DNA of 32,727 nucleotides, taken from the NCBI GenBank assembly GCA_015233625.1, contig JADFXK010000006.1:522-33248 (forward strand), in the 5' to 3' direction. The position numbers and the translations under genes were made by a program. Source of the stretch: Deltaproteobacteria bacterium (GTDB lineage Bacteria; Desulfobacterota; JADFXK01). The notes under the pieces are model-generated. The model worked only from the letters and a program-made list of their open reading frames with translations, made no database searches and was not told the DNA's origin. Shown piece after piece: positions 17,801 to 24,884 of the stretch; within the stretch, counting starts at the first letter, position 1; every line of letters starts with the position of its first letter.

Positions 17801-17968
17801 CATATCAATCGGATGCAGGTCTGAGGCTTCACCACCGGGCCGCCCGAAAATAATCGCTCCCTGCTCGTCCAAGATTTCCACATCATCGTGCAGTACCTGG
17901 GCGAGACTCTCCAATATGGAACCAATCTCTTTTTTTTTCAGAATTTTCTTGAGGTGGATGGCGTTCAT
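14822..17968 (-). CDS. Hybrid histidine kinase: GAF-PAS-HisKA-HATPase-REC-REC-Hpt
   Basis: The protein has 1048 residues and no membrane segment, so it is cytoplasmic. The order is: an N-terminal sensor-like region (1-90), GAF (116-250), PAS (261-376), HisKA with His406 in MSHEIRTP, HATPase (504-622; N box NLIGNAIKF, G boxes DTGIGI and GGTGLGL), receiver 1 (642-757; Asp697), receiver 2 (784-905; Asp834) and a C-terminal Hpt domain with His996 in HSIKGSAGSYG. It should run a His-Asp-His relay. Receiver 1 is unusual: between MMITADD and GYLVKP it is several residues short, so helix 4 is probably reduced. It is downstream of the receiver-PAS protein, and the two likely work in one pathway. No DNA-binding output is present in the cluster. 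Confidence 0.96.
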   Translation of the reverse strand: MNAIHLKKILKKKEIGSILESLAQVLHDDVEILDEQGAIIFGRPGGEASDLHPIDMEGVRLGWVRGGPQSSLFASVLTYIAGREHEKKELVAETLDTYKEITLLHKMAENLAASLDLKSVAGLVIEHAREVVTADAVSIMILNKETDVLEMLAAVGQNPPEKMFTRPGLGIAGDVFLSGKAEIINDVVHDPRYIPSAFPVSSMICAPLKTGHRIIGVISISSREPMPYTARDLKLINTLAAQAAVAIENSRLYHDLKASEKEYRSLYENAIEGIFQSTPDGRYLSANPSMSKILGYESPEELVSAITDMARQVYVNPDDRRMFTQLLLEKGQVIGLEAPFRRKDDTIIYVSISARVVRSKSGKVLYYEGSLVDITEQKEKEKAEKEREAALAANRAKSEFLASMSHEIRTPMNAILGMADILWETNLSPDQRQYVHTFKSAGENLLDIINDILDLSKVEAGQFELESIDFDLRQLVEKTNKILAMRAHEKGLELPCQVSSEIPNILVGDPTRLRQILVNLIGNAIKFTETGEVGLRVVPDKQVGEPGALLFSIEDTGIGIAVEHQQLIFESFAQADSSTTRKHGGTGLGLTISKKLVEMMGGRIWVESYPGRGSTFYFTVKLGVREGCSDQRPQLEMNVNGLKALIVDDNATNRMVLNETLSGWGAVVTEVGNGIQAIDFLAQAHEDGAPYDLLLVDRRMPDMDGFDLVERIKGNQEAAPRIIMMITADDPCDDRASLTGYLVKPVGRSELMDAVLHVTGNLDRMDNKVNRELRESGNINLPALNILLVEDNPSNRRIIELYLKNTLCRLDMAENGQVAVEKFVAGNYDLVLMDIVMPVIDGFEATRRIRQWEKANSRPSTEIVALTAHAFKEDKQRCLDAGCNDYLTKPINKDRLFKTIQNFVMKRRGDGGAANTTSITLAGKTDRPREMTSVRPATEEPPTPAGIEPQIDYVVKVNSILEDLIPEFITDYRNYISSMHQSLAEGDFDTLKRIAHSIKGSAGSYGFLYLGQLGLAIELAAKRADTAAIADHLAVFADYLDRVVITYY

Positions 17969-18015
17969 GTCCTATTGCTTCCCATCGGCTGCGGTTGGTT
18001 GCTGGTTACTCGTTT

Positions 18016-18139
18016 CTGGTTGCTTGTTGCTCGTTGCTACTTTCCCGAAAGTATTACATAAATTTCAAGTCTAAAAAAATATGTGCATGTAAAAGGGAAC
18101 CCAACAACCAGTAACATGCAACGAGCAACAAGCAACCAG
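18016..18139. repeat. Perfect 22-bp inverted repeat with 80-bp spacer, GTTGCT-rich
   Basis: The arms at 18016-18037 and 18118-18139 are exact reverse complements. They lie between the hybrid kinase and the receiver-PAS gene. Both arms are embedded in longer runs of related 6-8 base units: GTTGCT/GTTACT on the left from about 17994, and their complement AGCAAC/AGTAAC on the right from about 18100. A transcript through this gap could form a 22-bp stem. Low-complexity intergenic repeats of this style occur in many environmental genomes; whether this is a mobile or a structural repeat is unknown. Confidence 0.8.
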
Positions 18140-18142
18140 TTG

Positions 18143-19969
18143 TCAAACTGGGGCAGACGTCTGATCTATTATCTTCTCCTCATCCCAGTCCAGTTCCGGA
18201 TACAACCGTCTGGCGCAGTCCGGACAAATACCATGCGTGAAGTCGACTTGAGAATGAGCCCTAATATAGGTCTCGATCTGAGTCCAATACCCGTGGTCGT
18301 CTCGGATCTTCTTACAGGCGGCGCAAATAGGCAGCAGCCCGCTCAAAGTTCTTACCTCAGCCAAAGCCGTCTGCAGTTCTGCGATCAAGTCGTCGCGTCC
18401 TTTTTCTTCTTCCCTTCTGGCCGTGATGTCCTCATAGGTAATGAATTGCTTGCCCCCTCTAATGGTCACGGGGCGATAAACAATATTCCGCAAATTGCCA
18501 TCTTTACACCTGGTCATAAATTCGCGGGACCGGGCTTCACCGATCACTCCTTCCCGCAGATCCTTAAACCAGATAGAAATTATTTCTTCCCGGTAATCCA
18601 GGCCGGGGAAGGCCAATCGAAAAAACTCGCGACCATTTGGAATATCATCAAGGTTGTACCCGAAAACGTCGACAAACTTTTGGTTCACGTACGAGTAATT
18701 GCCATTGGCTTCAATAATCGAAATGGGGAAAGGCGACAGCTCGGCCAGATATCGAAACTGCTCCTCATTTTCCAATAGAGCCTTCTCAATCAACTTCCGC
18801 TTAGTGATATCCTGAAAAATTGCCACCGTCCCGGCCGGTTGATTTTCCCGGTCCCGATACATCGACCCGCTCAAAGAAACGAAGATGACATTGCCCTTCT
18901 GGGTGTACCGACGAGTTTCAATCCCGGAGAAGCTTTCCCCGGCCAGCACCTTCGCCAACAACTGCCTGGTCACTGGCCAACTGTCCTCGGGCACAAAAGC
19001 ATTCATCTTCGCACCTCGGCATTCCTCCAAGGTCCAGCCAAAAACATGAGTAAAAGCCCTATTGAAGTAGACCACTTTTCCTTCAATGTCATACACGATA
19101 ATCGGGTCTGGTGAACTATCCATCACGGCCCGGTGCATTTCCTCACTCACCCGTAACGCTTCTTCAGTCTGTTTTAGTCTGGTAATTTCCCGGTGAATGA
19201 CCAGGCTGGCCGTGTGTCGGCCGCGCAGGTCGCGCAGGATGCTGGTATTGACCTGAACATCCAACAGCCGTCCATCTTTGGTGAATCTCTTGGTTTCGAA
19301 ACAAACCTTTTCTCCAGCCAACAGCCGCACCCAGGCATCTTCCGTTTTACCGACTTCATCTTCGGGAACGAAAGGCACCGGACCGCGCAACAGGTCTTCT
19401 TTGGACCAACCATAAGTTGTCAAGAACGCTTCGTTGGCAAAGGTGATTCTTCCCGCGGGGTCATACACGACTAAAGGATCAGGAATGGTATCCAGGAGAA
19501 AACGATAGCGGATTTCGCTTTCCTCAAGCGCCTCTTCCGCCCACAACCTGGACAACATTTCTCTGTGCCGGCGCACCTCATTGGTCAAAACCAGGGGCAG
19601 GAGTCCCGAATAGCCTCCCTCATCATCCTTGATCAGATAATTGTTGACCCCAGACTTAAGGGCAATCACCGCCAACTTTTCCGAACCGGCCCCGGTTTGC
19701 AGCACTACCGGAAATTTATGTCCACGATCTCTAATTATTTTAAACAGTTGAAGGCCATCAAAAACCGGCAGATAATAATCTATCACGGCGATATCGAATG
19801 ACTCGCGGTTTGAATCCAATATGGCCAACGCCTCTTCCGGGTTGCTTACCTCAGTAACCTGATAAGGCGTTTGACTTTTCCTTAAGGCCCGAGAAAAAGC
19901 CACCCGATCATGAGGATTGTCTTCAACCAGAAGAACATTGATTAAGTCGCGGGGCACGTCGGTGGGCAT
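18143..19969 (-). CDS. Receiver-PAS-PAS-PAS protein with CxxC...CxxC C-terminal motif
   Basis: The protein has 608 residues. A receiver domain (about 10-135) has the acidic pair Glu16/Asp17, phospho-acceptor Asp64 in AVIDYYLP and Lys114. Three PAS domains follow at about 153-270, 277-395 and 402-520, each ending in an EITRLKQ- or DITKRK-like PAC exit. The tail holds CAACKKIRDDHGYW (from Cys549) and HGICPDC (to Cys585): four cysteines that could hold zinc. This tail recurs on PAS and receiver proteins of deltaproteobacteria, but I know of no established function. No kinase, cyclase or DNA-binding domain is visible. It is probably a relay or sensing hub working with the hybrid kinase 174 bp downstream. 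The ATG at 19969 follows GAGG with seven-base spacing. Confidence 0.93.
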   Translation of the reverse strand: MPTDVPRDLINVLLVEDNPHDRVAFSRALRKSQTPYQVTEVSNPEEALAILDSNRESFDIAVIDYYLPVFDGLQLFKIIRDRGHKFPVVLQTGAGSEKLAVIALKSGVNNYLIKDDEGGYSGLLPLVLTNEVRRHREMLSRLWAEEALEESEIRYRFLLDTIPDPLVVYDPAGRITFANEAFLTTYGWSKEDLLRGPVPFVPEDEVGKTEDAWVRLLAGEKVCFETKRFTKDGRLLDVQVNTSILRDLRGRHTASLVIHREITRLKQTEEALRVSEEMHRAVMDSSPDPIIVYDIEGKVVYFNRAFTHVFGWTLEECRGAKMNAFVPEDSWPVTRQLLAKVLAGESFSGIETRRYTQKGNVIFVSLSGSMYRDRENQPAGTVAIFQDITKRKLIEKALLENEEQFRYLAELSPFPISIIEANGNYSYVNQKFVDVFGYNLDDIPNGREFFRLAFPGLDYREEIISIWFKDLREGVIGEARSREFMTRCKDGNLRNIVYRPVTIRGGKQFITYEDITARREEEKGRDDLIAELQTALAEVRTLSGLLPICAACKKIRDDHGYWTQIETYIRAHSQVDFTHGICPDCARRLYPELDWDEEKIIDQTSAPV

Positions 19970-20058
19970 CCCATTACCTCATCAAAAAATGCGATGATTC
20001 CTCTTTTTCTCTGTGTAGTGCCATCTATATTTTCATTTTTGGGTCAAACGCCTCAGGG

Positions 20059-20442
20059 TTAGGATAGCCCTAGCAGGTCCTTGGTCAGGGTCAAGATCTC
20101 ATCAGGGTCAAAAGGTTTGGTCATGTATATTAACGCACCCACCGCGATCCCCTGTTTGCGATCTATTTCTTGTCCCTTGGCGGTGAGCAAAATGATGTTT
20201 ATCCCGATAAGGCCCGAGTCATGGCTGACACATCGACAGACCTCATAGCCATTAATTCCAGGCATCATGACGTCGAGAAAAACGACCTGGGGACTTTCCG
20301 CTCGAATCAGAGCCAGGCCCTCGGCCCCATCGGAGGCGGTCAGCACCTCTACCCCATAGTCATCCTCCAGGTCCTCCAAGGTCTGTTCCAATAAAGACCG
20401 GATGTGCCTTTCATCATCAACGATCAAAACCTTCTGCCCCAT
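20059..20442 (-). CDS. Single-domain response regulator (CheY-like)
   Basis: The protein has 127 residues. The open frame extends to 20568, but the first 42 residues have no family resemblance; the ATG at 20442 gives MGQKVLIVDDE, the normal receiver start, with GGAGG ten bases upstream. Active-site residues are complete: Asp9/Asp10, phospho-acceptor Asp57 in VFLDVMMPG, Thr87 in LLTAKG and Lys109 in TKPF. It has no output domain and should act by protein contact. It sits directly upstream of the receiver-PAS gene, making a three-gene phosphorelay group with the hybrid kinase. In the 242-bp leader between smc and this gene, TATAAT lies near 20586-20591 on the - strand with only a weak -35. A GC-rich CCCGGC/GCCGGG palindrome (20508-20521) precedes a T run. 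Confidence 0.92.
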   Translation of the reverse strand: MGQKVLIVDDERHIRSLLEQTLEDLEDDYGVEVLTASDGAEGLALIRAESPQVVFLDVMMPGINGYEVCRCVSHDSGLIGINIILLTAKGQEIDRKQGIAVGALIYMTKPFDPDEILTLTKDLLGLS

Positions 20443-20684
20443 GCTTCCAGGTCCTCCACTGTTGGTCGGCATTACGGGATATCCAGACGCCGGCTTTGAA
20501 AAACCAGCCCGGCCCGCCGGGAAAACGGACCGGCCCTCACGGTTAGATCGCAGTCGGCTTGAGGCCACGACCTTTATTCCCGATTTATTATATACACCAT
20601 TCTCGCGTCCTTGAAAAAGAATTATTTTCTTATTAACGAGGAATTCCTGGACTGGTTCTCATAAGGTCAAGTATGCACTATTCG

Positions 20685-23600
20685 TTATAGACCTGGGCCG
20701 GCCGGCTTGGCCATCCGCTCATCCAGGTCTCGCAGCCGAACCGATACCATCTTGGATATGCCCGGCTTTTCCATGGTCACCCCGTGGAGTTGATCGGCCA
20801 CCTCCATGTTCTTTTTATTATGGGTGATCAGGATAATCTGTGAGCTTTTGCTTATTGATTTTAACAACTTGTTAAATCGATCCACATTGGCGTCATCCAA
20901 TGGTGAGTCGATTTCATCAAACAAACAGAAAGGGCTGGGCTTAATCAGGTGAATGGAAAATAACAAAGACAAAGCGGTCAATGCCTTCTCCCCGCCGGAG
21001 AGGAGACGCAAGGTGGAAATCCTTTTTCCCGGCGGTTGGGCGATTATCTCCACGCCAGCCCCCAGGGGATCGTTTTCATCGGTCAACTTCAATTCCGCCC
21101 GCCCGCCGTTAAACATAGCCGGAAAGACAACCTGCATCTTCTTGTTAATCTCATCCAACATGGCCAGGAAACGTTCCTTGGTCGTCTTGTTGATCTTCTT
21201 GATGGCGGCGGCCAGGTCTTCCATGGAGGTCATCAGATCTTCCCGCTGGGCAGTGACGAAATCGAGCCTTTCCTGGACTGCTTCATATTCGGTAATGGCC
21301 ATCAAGTTAACCTGGCCGATGCCCTCCAGTTGGGTGATCAGGTCTTCAATTCGGGCTTTAATTTCAACTTCGCTCAAGCTCGCCCAGGCATCGGTTTGGT
21401 CAGGTGGAGTCTGGTTAACGGAGGAACCATATTTCTCATTGACCAATTGATCAAGATGGTCCAGCTTCAACTTTAGCTCAGATACCTGAAGATGATAGGA
21501 TTGGAGCTGTTCCTCTTTTTTCCGATGTTCTCCCTCCATGTCTTTGAACACTTGTTCCTCTTTGGCTAATTCTTCCCTCAAGGACCCAAATGCCTCTCGC
21601 AGGGAGGCCGTCTCTTCGGTCAGCTCTTCCACTTCCCCATACAAAAGGTTCAGGCTGGTATCCACCTCTTGCTTCCGGGCAGCCAACCTGTTCATCTCCT
21701 CCTGGCCGTCCTGGGCCTGGGATAGAGCCCTATCCAACCTCCGGGCCAGTTCTTTCTTATCCGAACGGGTTCTATCCAGGTCCCGAACCAAACCTTTAAG
21801 TTCGGCCTGCATGGCGCTTTGGCGTAGTCTTCGCTGCATTAGTTGTTCTTTGACTCGGTCAAACTCGGCCCGGTGTTCGTGCAAGTCGCCGGACAACTGG
21901 TAGAGTTCCTCATTGATCAACTGGTGTTCCTCATGACTCTGGGCCAGCTTTCCTTCCAGGCCTTCGATCTTTGTCTCCAGCTCAGCTATTTCCTCGCTGA
22001 ATCTAACGCCTTCCAATTCTATAACCTCAAGACGTTCCCGGGCGAATCTAATTTCTTTTTCCTTAATCAGAACTTGTTTCTCGGCCTCGGCCTTTTTCTG
22101 TTCCAATTCTCGCCGGGTTAATTCCCTTTCTCGCAGCAGTTGATCCCCGTCCTGGACAAGTTTCTCCAACTCTTCAGCCTGATTGGCGACTTGTTTTTTG
22201 TCTCGGTCCAAATCAATCAGGCGGACAGTCAGGTCCTGCATCTCCCGTTTCTTAGCCAGCAATTTGTCTGAGGGCAGTTCGCCCCGGCCACCGCTGAGAA
22301 TACCCGCGGCCGAAATAATGTCGCCCTCCAGGGTCACAATCGTTTGAGTTTGACCATGCTGACGCCAGGCCACCAGCCCCTGAGTCAGATTCTCCACCAC
22401 CTTGACGCCGTGGAATAGATGTCCGACCAGGTTGTGAAATCCATTCTTGAGAGATACCTGTTGGGCCAGGGGCAGACCAACTTCCGGGTGCGACGGGACC
22501 TGGTCAATAGCCGCCGGATCGGGTTTCCGCATGTCGGCCAGCGGAATAAAGACGCTGCGACCGGAAGCCTGCCGCTTGAGATATTCAATAGCCGACACTC
22601 CGGCGTTCTGATCGGTCACGATGACGGATTGCAGCGTCTCACCCAAAACAGCCGACACCGCCTTTTCGTATTGAGGCGCTACCTCGATATTCTCCGCCAC
22701 CAGTCCCAGAATATTCTCCGCCTCCAGCCGGCCATCCGCCCGAGCCTGCATGACCGCTTTGACTCCCGTTTGATACCATTCAAATTTGTTGCTCAGGTCG
22801 TTCAGGACTTGAAGCTTTGAGGAGACCTGGGAGAACTCCACGTCCAGGGCATTCCGCCTGGCCTGGGCCTGATTTCTGTCCTGCCGTAGGGCTACCAAAC
22901 GGGATCGGTCTTCTTCCATCTGCCGGTCCAAGACAGATATCTCTTCTGCCGACTGCATCAGGCCTTCCCTGGCCCCGGCCAGTTCCTCTTCCGTCTGACA
23001 AATTCTTTCAGCCAGTTCCCGTCGATCCGTGTCCCCCGTTTTTTGCCGCCACTGCAACTCATTGACTCTCTTCCCGGCATTGGTCAACTCATTTTTTAAT
23101 GAGGATTGCCGGGTCATCAAATCGATCAGGTCGGACTTGCGGACCTGAACCATCTCATCCAATTCGTTTATCTGACTTCGAGAAGTCTCTAAGGCGGCGT
23201 CTTCCCGAGCCAGGTCTTCCTCCAGATCCCGGATATCCAATTGAAACCGATCTATCTTTTGCTGCGACAAGACGATCAATTCATCGGCCTGGTCCATCTT
23301 GACGGTCAGACCGGCGACTTCCTCCTGCGCCTGGACCAACTGTTTGGCCAGACGTTCCGACTCACGAACGGCAAACTTGACTTCGTTTTCGGATTCCCTA
23401 ATTCTTCCCTTCTTGGCCCCCAGGTCATCCGTCTTGTCTTTCAGTTCTTCGGCCCGTTCCGCAGCCAGCAGACGTTGTTGCTCTAACCTGGCTCCGGCGG
23501 CCGTAATCTTCGATCTCAATTCTAAATCAGCGTCGCGGATAATCGCCAGTTCCGCCTCAGCCTGTCCCAATTGCTCGGCTAGATTCATGCGTCTTTTGCC

Positions 23601-24299
23601 GGCCAGGGCCATCTCCAGTCCGGTTCTATCCTTACGCAGACCACGGTAGCGTTCCGCTTTTTGGGCCTGTTTTTTTAGCGAAGCCGCCTGCTTCCGGACC
23701 TCAGATAAAACGTCCTCGACCCGGACCAGATTCTGTCGGGCCTGGTCCAATTTCAGTTCGGCTTCATGTTTTCGCACCTTGTACTTAGTGATCCCGGCAG
23801 CCCCTTCCACAATGGCCCGGCGGTCCGCCGGCCGAGATTCAATAATCGCGCCGATCTGTCCTTGTTCGATGACCGAATAGGCCTTGGCCCCGACTCCTGT
23901 ATCCATAAACAAAGAAATGATATCCTTAAGGCGGGTGATGGCCTTGTTGATTCGGTATTCGCTTTCACCAGACCGGAAAAGCCGCCTGGTTATTTCGACT
24001 TCGGAGTAAGCCGCGTATTCCGGGGGACAACTCTGGCCATCATTCTCCAAAACAAGGGTTACCTCGGCCAGGCCTGGTGATTTCCGGTCACTTACGCCAC
24101 AGGAGATGACATCTTCCATGCTCCTTCCCCTGAGCTGCTTGGGGGATTGCTCACCCATCACCCAGCGCAGGGCATCCAAGATATTGCTTTTGCCGCATCC
24201 GTTGGGACCGACAATGGCATTGATTCCTTCACCGAGAGTGATCACGGTCTTTTCGGAAAACGACTTAAACCCACTTAATTCCAGTCTTTTTACCTTCAT
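20685..24299 (-). CDS. smc: Chromosome segregation protein SMC
   Basis: The protein has 1204 residues, normal for bacterial SMC. The frame is open up to a GTG at 24374, but the family start is MKVKRLELSGFKSF, so the ATG at 24299 is chosen; its ribosome site is weak. The N-terminal ATPase half has Walker A GPNGCGKS (31-38). Long coiled coils flank a hinge domain at about 530-675. The C-terminal half has the ABC signature LSGGEKALTA (from 1100) and Walker B CLFDEIDSPLDDAN (Asp1128/Glu1129 region). It is the condensin core that loads at parS and compacts and separates chromosomes, normally with ScpA and ScpB, which are not in the window. Walker B reads FDEIDS where LDEVDA is commoner, a conservative change. 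It is the first gene of the long - strand run. Confidence 0.98.
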   Translation of the reverse strand: MKVKRLELSGFKSFSEKTVITLGEGINAIVGPNGCGKSNILDALRWVMGEQSPKQLRGRSMEDVISCGVSDRKSPGLAEVTLVLENDGQSCPPEYAAYSEVEITRRLFRSGESEYRINKAITRLKDIISLFMDTGVGAKAYSVIEQGQIGAIIESRPADRRAIVEGAAGITKYKVRKHEAELKLDQARQNLVRVEDVLSEVRKQAASLKKQAQKAERYRGLRKDRTGLEMALAGKRRMNLAEQLGQAEAELAIIRDADLELRSKITAAGARLEQQRLLAAERAEELKDKTDDLGAKKGRIRESENEVKFAVRESERLAKQLVQAQEEVAGLTVKMDQADELIVLSQQKIDRFQLDIRDLEEDLAREDAALETSRSQINELDEMVQVRKSDLIDLMTRQSSLKNELTNAGKRVNELQWRQKTGDTDRRELAERICQTEEELAGAREGLMQSAEEISVLDRQMEEDRSRLVALRQDRNQAQARRNALDVEFSQVSSKLQVLNDLSNKFEWYQTGVKAVMQARADGRLEAENILGLVAENIEVAPQYEKAVSAVLGETLQSVIVTDQNAGVSAIEYLKRQASGRSVFIPLADMRKPDPAAIDQVPSHPEVGLPLAQQVSLKNGFHNLVGHLFHGVKVVENLTQGLVAWRQHGQTQTIVTLEGDIISAAGILSGGRGELPSDKLLAKKREMQDLTVRLIDLDRDKKQVANQAEELEKLVQDGDQLLRERELTRRELEQKKAEAEKQVLIKEKEIRFARERLEVIELEGVRFSEEIAELETKIEGLEGKLAQSHEEHQLINEELYQLSGDLHEHRAEFDRVKEQLMQRRLRQSAMQAELKGLVRDLDRTRSDKKELARRLDRALSQAQDGQEEMNRLAARKQEVDTSLNLLYGEVEELTEETASLREAFGSLREELAKEEQVFKDMEGEHRKKEEQLQSYHLQVSELKLKLDHLDQLVNEKYGSSVNQTPPDQTDAWASLSEVEIKARIEDLITQLEGIGQVNLMAITEYEAVQERLDFVTAQREDLMTSMEDLAAAIKKINKTTKERFLAMLDEINKKMQVVFPAMFNGGRAELKLTDENDPLGAGVEIIAQPPGKRISTLRLLSGGEKALTALSLLFSIHLIKPSPFCLFDEIDSPLDDANVDRFNKLLKSISKSSQIILITHNKKNMEVADQLHGVTMEKPGISKMVSVRLRDLDERMAKPAGPGL

Positions 24300-24884
24300 A
24301 TAGTCACTTTGTTCAATGTGCCCAAAAACCTGCCTCGTCTCCCCGCACGTCACCGCACGTGGCCCAGTCACCACGGAAGAGTCTGCAAATACGTCATCAG
24401 TTGTTTGAGAGTAACAGAAAATGCAGAGTGCTGTAAACTGAAAAATACCATACTGTGTGGTAGGACTGGATAAACCACAACATCTAGTCTTTGCGTATTT
24501 CCATCGAACGAGAGCGTAAATAGAGGCCCCGAATCCTCCCGGCGACAGAGATAACCCGATTGGCCTGAGCCGCAGACGCGGAGCAAGAAAAGGCTTGACA
24601 TCGTGGTCGGATTATTTTTATGATAGCCGATCAAACTTACTAACAGCACAATTTACTTTGCTAAATAACGGGGCATAACCGGCCGTCGGTATATTAGAAA
24701 ACTTTCTTATAATATCGGCAGTTGATCCCAGATCACCACATCTCTCGCCCTAATTGAAATGCTTCCTTTATTCAATGATATAGAGGCAAAGTCCCTTGCG
24801 CTGCCGGGACGGACCTTCTAATATCCAAATACCGACCGTCGCATCTCATTCGAGTCTTTTCTTTATTCCCAAAGGCACAGGAAT
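24300..24884. other. Divergent intergenic region between smc and the LysM-repeat protein
   Basis: About 585 bp with no supportable gene; the - strand ORF at 24368-24649 has no ribosome site and no recognisable features. The region holds the + strand promoter at 24595-24624 and an imperfect AT-rich inverted repeat (24682-24700 with 24703-24719, ends GCCG/CGGC) in the leader of the + strand gene. A direct repeat CCGCACGT (twice, two bases apart) lies near 24350. I find no clear smc promoter. Confidence 0.5.
24595..24624 (+). promoter_or_regulatory. Strong sigma-70-like promoter
   Basis: TTGACA (24595-24600), an 18-base spacer and TATGAT (24619-24624) form a near-consensus promoter pointing at the secreted LysM-repeat gene. 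The leader would be about 255 bases, long enough for regulation, and contains an AT-rich imperfect hairpin at 24682-24719. Confidence 0.65.

Noticed and set aside
24520-24590. Possible riboswitch in the GC-rich segment upstream of the + strand promoter
   Set aside because: I compared it by eye with cyclic-di-GMP and cobalamin riboswitch cores and found no match; it also lies upstream of the promoter.
24368-24649. A 93-residue - strand ORF upstream of smc
   Set aside because: No ribosome site, no recognisable domain, and it overlaps the promoter region of the divergent gene.
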